Position numbers and translations under genes: made by a program
Assembly (NCBI GenBank): GCA_937935995.1
Contig: CALGXF010000062.1
Location: 1 to 43,454 of the forward strand
Direction of reading: 5' to 3'
Source of the DNA: an uncultured Alphaproteobacteria bacterium
GTDB lineage: Bacteria > Pseudomonadota > Alphaproteobacteria > CAAHEQ01 > UBA3637
DNA length: 43,454 nucleotides
Notes under the pieces: generated by a model
Databases searched by the model: none
Told to the model about the DNA's origin: nothing
What the model saw: only the letters and a program-made list of their open reading frames with translations
Shown: positions 1-7,954 of the stretch, one piece after another
Layout: every line of letters begins with the position of its first letter
How positions within the stretch are numbered: position 1 is the first letter of the stretch

Positions 1-29
1 GGGGGGGGGGGGTATGTTATAATACAAAA
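1..29 (+). promoter_or_regulatory. Poly-G spacer promoter (truncated at window edge), predicted phase-variable
   Basis: The window opens with 12 consecutive G (1-12), then TATGT (13-17), then a perfect -10 TATAAT (18-23) that also has an extended -10 TG at 15-16. The -35 would lie just outside the window. The layout matches the second poly-G promoter at 15782-15812: G12, five bases, -10. A G-run in the spacer changes the -35/-10 distance by slippage, as known for Neisseria porA. It would drive the ankyrin gene at 90. The true run length and the -35 cannot be seen. Confidence 0.65.
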
Positions 30-89
30 TAGGGAAAGATTGATGAAGCGTTACAATCTTTCTATTCAAACAAAACAAAGGAGAATAGG

Positions 90-692
90 ATGACCCAAAA
101 ATTGGATTTGGCGCACGTTTATACAATGGACGATTTGAAAAAACTGCAACAAGCAGGGGCTTCGGCGGAAGAACTGCGTCAAGGACATCAAATGATGTCT
201 AAAAACAATCAACGGCGAGAAAAAGCAACAAAAGAGTTAGTTAGTGCAATGGAAGATTTTTCTTTCGACAAGATGAGCGACGCGTTGGAAAAGGGAGCGG
301 ATGTCAATGCAAAAGATATGTATGGCTCTACGGCATTGATATTGGCGTGTAGGTATGGTTATACAGACATGGCTCGGCTACTGATTAAAAAAGGTGCCGA
401 TGTCAATGCAAAAAATAGATGGAATGAAACGGCGTTGAAGGGGGCGTGTTATAATGGGAATATGGATGTGGCTCAGTTGTTGATTGAAAAAGGTGCTCTC
501 ACTAGAGACGAGCAGGCAGTTCAAGAAGAACGTTCTGCAAAAGCCCAAGAAATTCGTCAAGTGGATTCGGATACAAACGGCAAGCTGGTTGACCATTCTT
601 TGCGCCGTGCTTTATATGGCGGAAAGCAAAAGGGACAAAATGCACCGTTGAATCCGACAGTTGCTCGTCGCATGCATGATAAAACGAAGTAA
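90..692 (+). CDS. Ankyrin-repeat protein (200 aa)
   Basis: A small soluble protein with no signal peptide. Residues about 50-135 hold at least two clear ankyrin repeats, recognisable by the GADVNAKD turn, the STALILACRYGY helix pair, and a second GADVNAKN / ETALKGACYNGN unit. Ankyrin repeats bind other proteins, and such proteins are common in host-associated bacteria; the partner is unknown. The C-terminus (about 140-200) is basic and Lys/Arg/Gln-rich with no recognised domain. The start is supported by AAAGGAG seven to ten bases upstream. The gene lies alone behind the poly-G promoter, so its expression is probably switched on and off. It ends before a bidirectional terminator shared with the convergent rubrerythrin gene. 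Confidence 0.85.
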   Translation: MTQKLDLAHVYTMDDLKKLQQAGASAEELRQGHQMMSKNNQRREKATKELVSAMEDFSFDKMSDALEKGADVNAKDMYGSTALILACRYGYTDMARLLIKKGADVNAKNRWNETALKGACYNGNMDVAQLLIEKGALTRDEQAVQEERSAKAQEIRQVDSDTNGKLVDHSLRRALYGGKQKGQNAPLNPTVARRMHDKTK

Positions 693-740
693 CAAAACAA
701 ATTCCACACCGGTTATGCGGCCGTTTGTGTCAAACCGATA

Positions 741-766
741 AAAAGGAGCCGATTGGCTCCTTTTCT
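741..766. terminator. Bidirectional intrinsic terminator
   Basis: Stem AAAAGGAGCC (741-750) pairs with GGCTCCTTTT (755-764) around a GATT loop. There are T runs on both strands. It sits between the converging ankyrin gene and rubrerythrin and can serve both. Confidence 0.85.
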
Positions 767-1341
767 TACCAATTATGCATTTCAAGTTCAAAGTAAGCTT
801 GAGGATGTGCGCATGACGGACAAATTTTCGGCGGTTCCGTTCCCGTCATGACATAACCGCAATTGCGACATTGCCAAACAACCGGTTTTTCGCGTTTGAA
901 AACACGTTCTGTTTTGATGTTGTCGGCCAACTCCAAATATCTTTTTTCATGTGCATGCTCGGCAATACTGACTTGACGAAAAACATCGGCAATCTCATGG
1001 AAACCCTCTTGATCCGCTATGTCGGCAAATCCGGGATAAAGTGTCGAACTTTCATAATGTTCGTTCCCGGCCGCTTCTTGTAAATTTTGCAGTGTCGTTC
1101 CGATAACACCGGCCGGATATAAACCGGCAACCGTTAATTCTCCGCCTTCCAAAAATTTAAAGAAGCGTTCGGCATGTTCTTTTTCTTGATTAGCCGTTAA
1201 TTCAAATATGTAAGCAATTTGTTCATATCCTTCTTTCTTGGCAGCGCTGGCCCAATATGTGTAGCGGTTTCGAGCTTGGCCTTCTCCGGCAAAAGAAATC
1301 AATAAATTTTTTTCAGTTTCAGACCCTTTAATGGACATCAT
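766..1341 (-). CDS. rbr: Rubrerythrin
   Basis: A 191-residue non-haem iron protein that reduces hydrogen peroxide in the cytoplasm of anaerobes and microaerophiles. The N-terminal ferritin-like domain shows the di-iron ligands E20, E53 and H56 (EKEH) and a second set in the ESS / DQEGFHE / AEHAHEKRY region (about 97-135). The C-terminal rubredoxin domain has two Cys pairs, C158/C161 and C174/C177, to hold one iron. Length and domain order are normal for the family. The start is one of two adjacent ATGs behind AGGAAAGGAAAC. It is a single-gene unit converging on the ankyrin gene. Its presence suggests life with little oxygen. Confidence 0.95.
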   Translation of the reverse strand: MMSIKGSETEKNLLISFAGEGQARNRYTYWASAAKKEGYEQIAYIFELTANQEKEHAERFFKFLEGGELTVAGLYPAGVIGTTLQNLQEAAGNEHYESSTLYPGFADIADQEGFHEIADVFRQVSIAEHAHEKRYLELADNIKTERVFKREKPVVWQCRNCGYVMTGTEPPKICPSCAHPQAYFELEMHNW

Positions 1342-1450
1342 ATGTTTCCTTTCCTTTGTTCAATGGGAGAGAAATAGGCTGTTTGACGCAAAAATGAAAG
1401 GGGAAATCCGAAAAATAATAATCTCTTATGGAATATGACATAAAATATGC

Positions 1451-1479
1451 TTGCATTCCGTTGCAGAATAGCATAGCAT
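1451..1479 (+). promoter_or_regulatory. Possible promoter of the DUF3943 gene
   Basis: TTGCAT (1451-1456), a 17-base spacer, then TAGCAT (1474-1479), about 65 bases upstream of the chosen start. The -10 is imperfect, so this is only a candidate. Confidence 0.35.
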
Positions 1480-1542
1480 GTCCTCCCAAGAAATACGTAT
1501 GTGTGTCAATTAAAGGTCAAGCGGGTTTTCCGCAAAATAAAA

Positions 1543-2367
1543 ATGATGAAACAAAATTTGTTGAAACGCTGGTTTGTTCTGCTTTTGGGCAGCTGTTTTC
1601 TTTTTGCGAATATAGCCGGCGCGGCGGAAACTTTTTATGCCGTATCTGTGCCGCATTCGGCATTGGCTTCGAATTCGGTTGTTAATTTAAGCGGCCCCAG
1701 TTTGTCTTTTGATACACCATATCAAAGGCCTTATTCCTTTGATGACAGCCAAATCAATAAACCTGTTTTGGCCAGAAATACATTTTTATTGGTCGGCGCC
1801 GGTGTGGCCACAATGGGTATTTTATATTTGATGCCCTCCAGCGTGACGAATTGGGAAGATGATGACAAAAGCCCGGCTAAAAAATGGTGGGACAACGTGA
1901 CGCATGGCCCTGTGTGGGATGAAGATGATTTATGGTTGAATTACGTAGCGCATCCGTATGTCGGCGCTATTTATTACATGGGTGCGCGGTCTGCCGGCGC
2001 CAATGCGATGGAATCTTTCTTTTATTCTTTTATGTTATCAACTTTCTTTTGGGAATACGGGATTGAATCGTTTGCCGAAATTCCCTCTATTCAGGATTTA
2101 ATCGTAACGCCGGTTGCGGGTGCTTTGGTCGGTGAAGGATTTTATATTGCCAAACGAAACATTATTGCAAATGATTATCGGTTGTGGAATTCCGAATTTT
2201 TGGGAAAAAGCGCTATTTTTCTGATGGATCCGATTACAGAAGTGGCTGATTGGTTGGCAGGGGATAAGGATTCGACCATTGCGCAGTCTTTGTCCGTTCA
2301 GTCATATCCATCGTATTCTTCCAGTCGAGGAGCCGGATATCGTATATCCGTTCAATTTGCTTTTTAA
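1543..2367 (+). CDS. DUF3943-like envelope protein
   Basis: About 274 residues from the chosen ATG. The N-terminus is a clear signal peptide: basic KQNLLKRW, a hydrophobic stretch, then a likely cleavage near AGA-AE. A further hydrophobic segment follows (TFLLVGAGVATMGILYL). The core WWDNVTHGPVWD, HPYVGAIYY, GARSAGAN, WEYGIESFAEIPS and DLIVTPVAGALVGE is the conserved pattern I associate with DUF3943, a family of probable outer-membrane proteins of unknown function. The protein ends in an aromatic residue (VQFAF), as outer-membrane barrel proteins often do. The start at 1543 was chosen because a longer in-frame extension to 1501 would bury the signal peptide; the RBS is weak. Function is unknown. 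Confidence 0.7.
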   Translation: MMKQNLLKRWFVLLLGSCFLFANIAGAAETFYAVSVPHSALASNSVVNLSGPSLSFDTPYQRPYSFDDSQINKPVLARNTFLLVGAGVATMGILYLMPSSVTNWEDDDKSPAKKWWDNVTHGPVWDEDDLWLNYVAHPYVGAIYYMGARSAGANAMESFFYSFMLSTFFWEYGIESFAEIPSIQDLIVTPVAGALVGEGFYIAKRNIIANDYRLWNSEFLGKSAIFLMDPITEVADWLAGDKDSTIAQSLSVQSYPSYSSSRGAGYRISVQFAF

Positions 2368-2412
2368 AAGAAACAGCTATACTTAACAAAAAGTGCGCGA
2401 TACAGCACGCCG

Positions 2413-2741
2413 TTGGTGTCTTTTGAGTTCAATTCTGTTTCCCATTCCATCGTATTGCAATGGAGGAATGCGTACAGGGATTATCTCATCGACATGTGCC
2501 GACAAAAATGTTTGCGTCGGGCAAATAGGGGGCGGAAGATGAGACACGGCGTTTCACGCCTTCGTGCAACGGCATCTAAATTCGCTGCGGTCATTGTCAT
2601 TTCCCTTGCTCATTAAGATGTTGCGTTGGACTTGCAGACAAAAACTGTCCACCGGACACTTTTTGCTTAGCGTCCTCTTCCGAGTTCGAGCCTCCCTCCC
2701 ATTCCATAAAAAAAGCGCCCCTTGAAAGGGACGTTTTTTTA
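2413..2741 (-). repeat. tRNA-His tail repeats
   Basis: The 3' end of tRNA-His (GGGGCGGAAGATGAGAC on the + strand, 2743-2759) is repeated exactly at 2529-2545, 214 bases further downstream in the tRNA direction. The stretch GAGTTC...CCCATTCCAT near 2681-2707 also has a diverged copy at 2425-2450. The interval contains short inverted repeats (for example TGCCGAC/GTCGGGCA near 2496-2524). No believable gene lies here. The layout parallels the tail repeats at tRNA-Glu and tRNA-Pro in this window. Confidence 0.65.
2708..2733 (-). terminator. Intrinsic terminator after tRNA-His
   Basis: On the minus strand CGTCCCTT and AAGGGGCG pair (one G-U) around a two-base loop, followed by a run of seven T. 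It lies just downstream of the tRNA CCA end. Confidence 0.75.
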
Positions 2742-2819
2742 TGGGGCGGAAGATGAGACTCGAACTCACGACATCTGGTACCACAAACCAGCGCTCTAAC
2801 CAACTGAGCTACATCCGCC
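2742..2819 (-). tRNA. tRNA-His (GTG)
   Basis: Cloverleaf read on the minus strand: acceptor starting GGCGGATG, D-arm AGCTCAGTTGGTTAGAGC, anticodon stem CTGGT/ACCAG around TTGTGGT giving anticodon GTG, and T-arm GTGAG TTCGAGT CTCAT. The discriminator is C73 with an encoded CCA, and the extra 5' G (G-1, at 2819) typical of bacterial tRNA-His is encoded. There is one T-T mismatch in the acceptor. Confidence 0.95.
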
Positions 2820-2838
2820 ATAAAAGAATAGGTGTTTT

Positions 2839-4965
2839 TTACTCGTTCTGCTTGCCTTTGTCAAGCACTTTTTTGTCTATCGTTTGTTTTTGCAGGTAAA
2901 ATGCAGCTCTTTTCCGTAAATCATCTCCGTTTTCAATCAATTCCGTGTAAATGTGGTCTCGGCGACTGATTTTTGTCAGAACGATTTTATGGCCCTCAAT
3001 CATATAGGCTAACCGAAAATTGCACCGCCCGCCCCCAATGGTATGGGCAAACATGTTATAAGCGCGTTTCCAGTCTGCATTTAAAATCGGTTGAATATTT
3101 TCCGTTGCCCGCAAATCCGTAATAAATTGTTGCGCTTTTTTGTAAATTGTCGGATATTTTTTGTGAATTTTGTCAAGCTCCGTTTGAAAAGAAGACAACA
3201 ATTTAATATCTCGTTTTTGAATGTGCGGCATCGTCGGCGGTTGAACAGTCGTTGCCGGGACAAAGTTGTGATGTGACAAAATTTGCGGGCTGACCGGTTC
3301 CAGCAACGGGCTTAAGAACGGAATGTGCGTTTGTACCCAAGTTTTTAAACAAGGATTTAAAACATCCAATGGAATTAAACCTTGTTTATTTGGTGTAAAA
3401 AAGGCTTCCATCAGGTAACTTTCCGGCTGATTTTCAATTATCTGAAGAATATCGGACATTCCCTTGCGGCATGCTTCATGAAGCAAAGTGTTTCCTTTGG
3501 TGTCTCTTCTTAAAAACATGCGATAGAACCGCTCGCCGGGTTTGGGAAGCGTTTTATACACTTTTTGAATGGCTTGCGGATGATTGTGATGAACCCAATA
3601 AAAGAAAACACCGAACCTCTTTAATAAATGAAGCATGTGTGGCGGGTTGGCTTGAAGTGAGGCTATGAAGAAATCCAAATTCCTGTCAATGTGCTCCGCC
3701 GCTTCATCGGCTGTTTCGAACGAAGCGACATAATTGTAGTAAGCGTCGTTGAAAGGCTCAATCGGGTCGGGAGCGTGAACAAAATGATACTTGAAGACAG
3801 TCCGGCTGCACTCTTTTTGTAATTGAAACAAGCGGAGAACTTCCGGTTCCGTTATCAAATGTCGGCTGTGCAAATAATAAAGCAATGCTTTTGAGGTACC
3901 CTCTTTGCCGTAGGTCAAATGGGTTAAATATTTTAAAGCAACTTTTTGCGGAGCAGACAGGTGTTCGGCGCTGAATGTCGGCGGCTGAAGAATATCATAA
4001 AATGTTTTAAGTTCCGATGCGGATAGCTCTTGAATACCGGCTTGTAAAAAATCAGGCTTGATATGTTTAACAAAGAAAGATTGAAGCAAATCAGCATATT
4101 CGTAGGATTTGGCATACTTGCACAAAAGATAAAAAGCTTTAAAATGTACCCGCGTAATGCCGTTTGTTTCGTTTTGGTTCAGGTCGCTTTGACAATACGC
4201 ATAATTTTGTTCCAGATTTTTTTTCAAAACGGCGGCTCGATTTTCAAAAAGGTCTGTTGCCCAGTCTGGCCGTATATGGCCATTGTCAACCAATATCTTT
4301 TTTAAAAGCGTATCAAATTCAAAAATGAGTTTCGGTTTGCTGAAAAAAAGTTCCAGCAACGTATTGAAAAGTTTTTGCCCGGCCGGTGTTTCCATTAAAG
4401 CCGTGCGATTGACGTTTTCTAAAAAGGTTCGCATCACCCAACCGTTTTCCAGTGTCAGAAAAAGCGGTACCGATTCAATGCGTTGCGTCGTCGGGACATA
4501 AACATTTTGCATGGAAAACAAAAGTTCAAAAAGGGCTTGCGGATGGCCTCGATACGTTTCCATGATTTTTGAAACGCTTCTGATATCGTTTTTAACAGCG
4601 CAAACGCCGTAAATGGATGTTGTCATCATCATGCGGTGAAAGCGTTCAAAATCTAAAGCACAAACATCCAACATGATGTCCAGAACCTGATGAGACAAAG
4701 AGGATACTTTCGGTTTTTCATAAAGATCCGTCATTCCTTTGACCCATGCCGTATTCAGTTTTTCAATCAATAGAAAATAAGAGGCATAATAGACATCAAT
4801 GCCGGCTTGTAATAAAAGGGGAATTTCTTGCATGGTGAATTTGGGCAGATGCAGGCTGCGCGCTAATTTCAGTTTTTCTTCAAACTGATTAAACAAAGAC
4901 GGTATTTGGTAAATTGACATGTACCGTGTTGCGCCGGACGTTTCGGAAAGGGGTGTTTGTTCCAT
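2839..4965 (-). CDS. Large hypothetical protein with ankyrin-like segment and RelE-like tail
   Basis: A 708-residue protein I do not recognise as a whole. It has no signal peptide or membrane segment and is rich in predicted helices with many aromatic and Leu residues. Around residue 490-530 the run DTKGNTLLHEACRKGMSDI is a canonical ankyrin unit, followed by a second, weaker one (NKQGLIPLDVLNP). The last ~100 residues differ: a GGGRCNFRLAY stretch and a following KIVLTKISRRDHIY segment resemble the beta-strand core of RelE/HigB-type toxins. That likeness is by eye only. The ATG at 4965 is preceded by AGAGAAT. The gene stands alone between tRNA-His and the divergent HD gene. It may be an effector or a large ankyrin scaffold; function is unknown. 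Confidence 0.75.
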   Translation of the reverse strand: MEQTPLSETSGATRYMSIYQIPSLFNQFEEKLKLARSLHLPKFTMQEIPLLLQAGIDVYYASYFLLIEKLNTAWVKGMTDLYEKPKVSSLSHQVLDIMLDVCALDFERFHRMMMTTSIYGVCAVKNDIRSVSKIMETYRGHPQALFELLFSMQNVYVPTTQRIESVPLFLTLENGWVMRTFLENVNRTALMETPAGQKLFNTLLELFFSKPKLIFEFDTLLKKILVDNGHIRPDWATDLFENRAAVLKKNLEQNYAYCQSDLNQNETNGITRVHFKAFYLLCKYAKSYEYADLLQSFFVKHIKPDFLQAGIQELSASELKTFYDILQPPTFSAEHLSAPQKVALKYLTHLTYGKEGTSKALLYYLHSRHLITEPEVLRLFQLQKECSRTVFKYHFVHAPDPIEPFNDAYYNYVASFETADEAAEHIDRNLDFFIASLQANPPHMLHLLKRFGVFFYWVHHNHPQAIQKVYKTLPKPGERFYRMFLRRDTKGNTLLHEACRKGMSDILQIIENQPESYLMEAFFTPNKQGLIPLDVLNPCLKTWVQTHIPFLSPLLEPVSPQILSHHNFVPATTVQPPTMPHIQKRDIKLLSSFQTELDKIHKKYPTIYKKAQQFITDLRATENIQPILNADWKRAYNMFAHTIGGGRCNFRLAYMIEGHKIVLTKISRRDHIYTELIENGDDLRKRAAFYLQKQTIDKKVLDKGKQNE

Positions 4966-5053
4966 TTTATTCTCTTTTGGTCACTTTTTTGTATAATATA
5001 CAAATATATAAAAAAAGTAAAGAGAATATATGCGCTTTTAAAGCGGTTTTTTA

Positions 5054-5082
5054 TTTACAAAACGGAGATATTCCTATATATT
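5054..5082 (+). promoter_or_regulatory. Predicted promoter of the HD-domain gene
   Basis: TTTACA (5054-5059), a 17-base spacer, then TATATT (5077-5082), 30 bases upstream of the ATG. Spacing is ideal and both boxes match the consensus in most positions. Confidence 0.5.
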
Positions 5083-5111
5083 GTATACCCAAGTTATCAA
5101 AGAGGGCTATT

Positions 5112-5729
5112 ATGTCGAACGAGATATTAGATGTCAATCGTGCTCACGCGGAGTTAGAAAAGGCCGGACAATCTAACCCGGGCCCGTGGACTTCTCATTC
5201 GCGTTATGCGGCGTTGGCTTGCCAATATATTGCACAAAAGTGTTCTCATTTGGATCCGACGCAAGCTTATATTTTGGGATTAATGCACGACATCGGTCGA
5301 TATGTCGGCGTGACGGGAAACCGGCATTTGTTGGACGGGTACCGGTATTGCATGCAGTTCGGGTGGGAAAAAGCGGCTCAAATTTGTATAACGCATGCGT
5401 TTATTCTTCAAGATATTCATTCGCTGCTGGGAAGTTATGATATGACGCCCGAAGAATTTGCATTTATGAAAGACTTTATTGAAACGGTCTCTTATGATGA
5501 TTATGACTTGTTGGTTCAGCTGTGTGATAAGCTGGCAATGCCGACGGGATTTTGTTTGATTGAAAAAAGGTTTGTCGATGTGGCAATGCGTTATGGAACG
5601 CATCCGGTGACAGTTCCCAGATGGAAACGGGTTTATGAAATCAAAGATCATTTTGAACAAATAATGGGGTGTTCGATTTATGATGTCCTGCCGGGTGTCG
5701 TTGAAAATACGATGAAAATAACATTTTAA
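5112..5729 (+). CDS. HD-domain protein
   Basis: A 205-residue soluble protein. HD domains bind metal and usually hydrolyse phosphate esters such as nucleotides or (p)ppGpp. Metal ligands visible are H29 in TSHSRYAAL and the paired H59-D60 in LGLMHDIGRY; later ligands are less clear (H in CITHAF, D in LVQLCDKLAMP). The start was set at 5112 because AGAGGG lies seven bases upstream and the HD fold begins soon after. A longer upstream extension would run through AT-rich non-coding sequence and the predicted promoter. Substrate is unknown. Confidence 0.8.
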   Translation: MSNEILDVNRAHAELEKAGQSNPGPWTSHSRYAALACQYIAQKCSHLDPTQAYILGLMHDIGRYVGVTGNRHLLDGYRYCMQFGWEKAAQICITHAFILQDIHSLLGSYDMTPEEFAFMKDFIETVSYDDYDLLVQLCDKLAMPTGFCLIEKRFVDVAMRYGTHPVTVPRWKRVYEIKDHFEQIMGCSIYDVLPGVVENTMKITF

Positions 5730-5782
5730 TGTAAGCGGCATGTTCATGTCGGCAGTCTGATTTAATTCGGAAAGGCTTTTGT

Positions 5783-6097
5783 TGGCTGGCGTCCTTTGGC
5801 GGGAGTGGACATTCCCATTCGTTTTACGAACGGGCCCCTTTCCGCCTCACTTCGTTCGTCTGACGAACCCTGCCTGCGGGTTCTCCTCCCGTTGATAAAT
5901 CAACCCAACAAAAAACCCCCAAGATGTGGGGGCTTTTTGTTGGCTGGCGTCCTTTGGCGGGAGTGGACATTCCCATTCGTTTCCCGAACGGGCCCCTTTC
6001 CGCCTCACTTCGTTCGTCTGGCGAACCCTGCTTGCGGGTTCTTCTCCCGTTGATAAATCAACCCAACAAAAACCCCCAAGATATGGGGGCTTTTTGT
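5783..6097 (-). repeat. Two tandem tRNA-Glu tail repeats (period 157-158 bp)
   Basis: Two nearly identical units (5783-5940 and 5941-6097) lie directly downstream of tRNA-Glu. Each begins, in the tRNA direction, with a copy of the tRNA 3' end (ACTCCCGC, a four-base variation, then GGACGCCAGCC), so the window shows GGCTGGCGTCC three times at steps of 158 and 157 bases. Each unit also carries a terminator-like hairpin (CCCCC...GGGGG with flanking A and T runs) and internal inverted repeats (ACGAACG/CGTTCGT type). The overlapping open frames in this stretch have no RBS or family and are taken as artefacts of the repeat. Confidence 0.9.
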
Positions 6098-6100
6098 TGG
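6063..6100 (-). terminator. Intrinsic terminator after tRNA-Glu
   Basis: CCAACAAAAACCCCC pairs with GGGGG-C-TTTTTGTTGG (15 bp with one bulge) around AAGATAT. It lies immediately beyond the tRNA CCA end, and a copy of it closes each tail repeat. Confidence 0.8.
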
Positions 6101-6101
6101 C

Positions 6102-6177
6102 TGGCGTCCCCAGCGGGAGTCGAACCCGCGTTATTGCCGTGAGAGGGCAGTGTCCTAGGCCTCTAGACGATGGGGAC
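6102..6177 (-). tRNA. tRNA-Glu (CTC)
   Basis: The minus strand reads GTCCCCA acceptor, TCGTCTAGAGGCCTAGGA D-arm, anticodon loop CTCTCAC (anticodon CTC), T-arm CGGG TTCGACT CCCG, discriminator G and encoded CCA. Length is 76 nt. It closely follows the E. coli tRNA-Glu pattern; the anticodon stem has one C-A mismatch at its outer end. Confidence 0.95.
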
Positions 6178-6254
6178 TTTTAAAACGACCTTATATATGG
6201 CACAAAAAACGGGCGTTGTCTACTTTCTTTTTATGCTTGTATGTAAAAAAGGTT

Positions 6255-6283
6255 TTGATTCTTCGATTACTTTGCTGTAAATT
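6255..6283 (+). promoter_or_regulatory. Predicted psd-pssA promoter
   Basis: TTGATT (6255-6260), 17 bases, then TAAATT (6278-6283), 31 bases upstream of the psd ATG. Confidence 0.5.
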
Positions 6284-6313
6284 AAAGCAAATTTATCATT
6301 AAAGGAGATATCG

Positions 6314-7054
6314 ATGAATTCAAAAAATGAAAATCCCGCAGTTGATTTGTCTTGGAAACGGTATGTTTTGCCGCCGATTCACAAAGAAGGTGTTTTGTTT
6401 GTCGCCTGCTTTGCGGCAGCAGCTGTTTTGTTGTTTGCGATGGGGAAAGTCTTTTTCTTGTTCACTTGGCTGGGTTATATCGGATTGTTGCTTACTGTTT
6501 TTACGTTTTATTTTTTCCGCAATCCTAATCGCGTAACACCGGTTGGTGATCAATGGGTGATTGCGCCGGCAGACGGGATTGTCAGCAATATTGTTGACGT
6601 TGTCCCACCGGCCGAGATTGATATGGGAAATGAACCGTTAACGCGTATCAGTATTTTTATGAGCGTTTTTAATGTCCATGTTAATCGTTGTCCGGTGACG
6701 GGAACGATTCATAAAATCAATTATCGCCCGGGCAAATTTGTCAGTGTTCAAGATAAAGACAGCGAGGATAACGAACGCGAAGAATACAGTGTTGTCATGG
6801 CAAACGGAACCAAAGTCGGTTTTGTTCAGATTGCCGGATTGGTGGCACGTCGGATTGTTTCTTTTGTTAAAGAAGGCGATGCGTTGGCTGCCGGGCAACG
6901 GTTCGGATTGATTCGTTTCGGGAGCCGGTTGGATGTCTTTTTGCCCAAAGGTGTTGCGCCGAAAGTGGCTTTAGGACAGATTGCCGTTGCCGGAGAAACA
7001 ATTTTGGCAGATTTGACGGGGACACAAGTTCCAACGGAAGGGGAAACAAGATAA
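6314..7054 (+). CDS. psd: Phosphatidylserine decarboxylase proenzyme (short type)
   Basis: A 246-residue inner-membrane enzyme that decarboxylates phosphatidylserine to phosphatidylethanolamine. Two hydrophobic segments (about 26-45 and 49-67) anchor it. The catalytic signature is present: the ADG motif with D87, H122 in NVHVNRCP, and the self-cleavage site FGSR, where G203/S204 would split to give the pyruvoyl group. Length and the FGSR site mark the short, archaeal/alphaproteobacterial-type Psd rather than the longer LGST form of E. coli. AAAGGAGATATCG gives a strong RBS. The next gene, pssA, starts two bases after the stop and makes its substrate, so the pair forms one operon. Confidence 0.96.
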   Translation: MNSKNENPAVDLSWKRYVLPPIHKEGVLFVACFAAAAVLLFAMGKVFFLFTWLGYIGLLLTVFTFYFFRNPNRVTPVGDQWVIAPADGIVSNIVDVVPPAEIDMGNEPLTRISIFMSVFNVHVNRCPVTGTIHKINYRPGKFVSVQDKDSEDNEREEYSVVMANGTKVGFVQIAGLVARRIVSFVKEGDALAAGQRFGLIRFGSRLDVFLPKGVAPKVALGQIAVAGETILADLTGTQVPTEGETR

Positions 7055-7056
7055 TC

Positions 7057-7884
7057 ATGAAAAAACAGATGAAGAAAACAGAAGAAACAAAAGAACTGCC
7101 TATTCGGCCGATGTTTCCGAATATGGTGACAATGATGGCATTGGCGTGCGGGATTTCTTCCATGCAGTTTGCTTTTTGGAGCAACTGGGGAGCGGCTGTT
7201 TTAAGTATTGCATTGGCTGCCGTGTTTGATGCATTGGACGGGCGGGTGGCTCGGTACTTAAATACATCGTCTCGATTTGGTGCCGAATTGGATTCTTTGT
7301 CGGATTTGGTCAGCTTTGGTGTAGCACCCGGATTTTTGTTGTATCAATGGACAATGGATCCGGCTATTCGGGCAACGGCTGTGGCAGAAGGCGTTAAAGA
7401 TCCTTTGGCTGTCGGCGTTCCTTGGATGATTGTTTTGTTTTTTGCTATGTGTTGCGCATTGCGGCTGGCGCGGTTTAATACAATGTTGGATGATGAACCG
7501 CAACCGCCGTATTGGAAGCACTTTTTTATGGGATTGCCGGCACCGGGAGGCGCTTATCTCGGCTTGTTGCCGTTGGTCTTTTACCTGTGGACGAAAAACG
7601 ATTTCTTTAAAAACGAATATTTGGTCAGCGGTTTCATGGTTGTCAGTGCCGTTTTGATGGCCAGTCGTATTCCGACGCCTTGCTTTAAAAAGGTACATTT
7701 GCCCAAATTAAAACCGGCTTATCGACAGATAACGACGGTTGCGATGTTGGCATTGTTAGCCTGTTTTGTAACGTTTATGTTTAAAAACTTTTGGGCTTTT
7801 GCCAGCATTGTCGGGTTAGTTTACGTTTTGATGTTGCCGGCGGGAATTGTTTTTTTCTTTCAACAAAAGCGCTTTTATCGTTAA
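7057..7884 (+). CDS. pssA: CDP-diacylglycerol--serine O-phosphatidyltransferase
   Basis: A 275-residue polytopic membrane enzyme that joins serine to CDP-diacylglycerol to make phosphatidylserine, which Psd then converts to phosphatidylethanolamine. The CDP-alcohol phosphatidyltransferase signature is intact: DALDGRVAR, then FGAELDSLSD, giving the D-G-x2-A-R-x8-G-x3-D-x3-D spacing. Six to eight hydrophobic segments are visible. The N-terminal ~20 residues are Lys/Glu-rich and cytoplasmic. It is placed right behind psd, so the two steps are co-expressed. Length and arrangement are typical of proteobacterial type-II PssA. Confidence 0.96.
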   Translation: MKKQMKKTEETKELPIRPMFPNMVTMMALACGISSMQFAFWSNWGAAVLSIALAAVFDALDGRVARYLNTSSRFGAELDSLSDLVSFGVAPGFLLYQWTMDPAIRATAVAEGVKDPLAVGVPWMIVLFFAMCCALRLARFNTMLDDEPQPPYWKHFFMGLPAPGGAYLGLLPLVFYLWTKNDFFKNEYLVSGFMVVSAVLMASRIPTPCFKKVHLPKLKPAYRQITTVAMLALLACFVTFMFKNFWAFASIVGLVYVLMLPAGIVFFFQQKRFYR

Positions 7885-7954
7885 AAAAGAGTTTTGTTTG
7901 TTGAAAAAAATTGTTATACTAAAACAAAAGGTCATGAAAATGGAGGGAATAACC

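Noticed and set aside
4914..5111. Extending the HD-domain gene upstream to 4914
   Set aside because: The extra residues are AT-rich and of odd composition, would cover the predicted promoter, and the ATG at 5112 has its own RBS.
5796..6183. Several overlapping open frames over the tRNA-Glu tail repeats
   Set aside because: They exist in more than one frame, have no RBS and no family, and simply follow the repeat; taken as non-coding.
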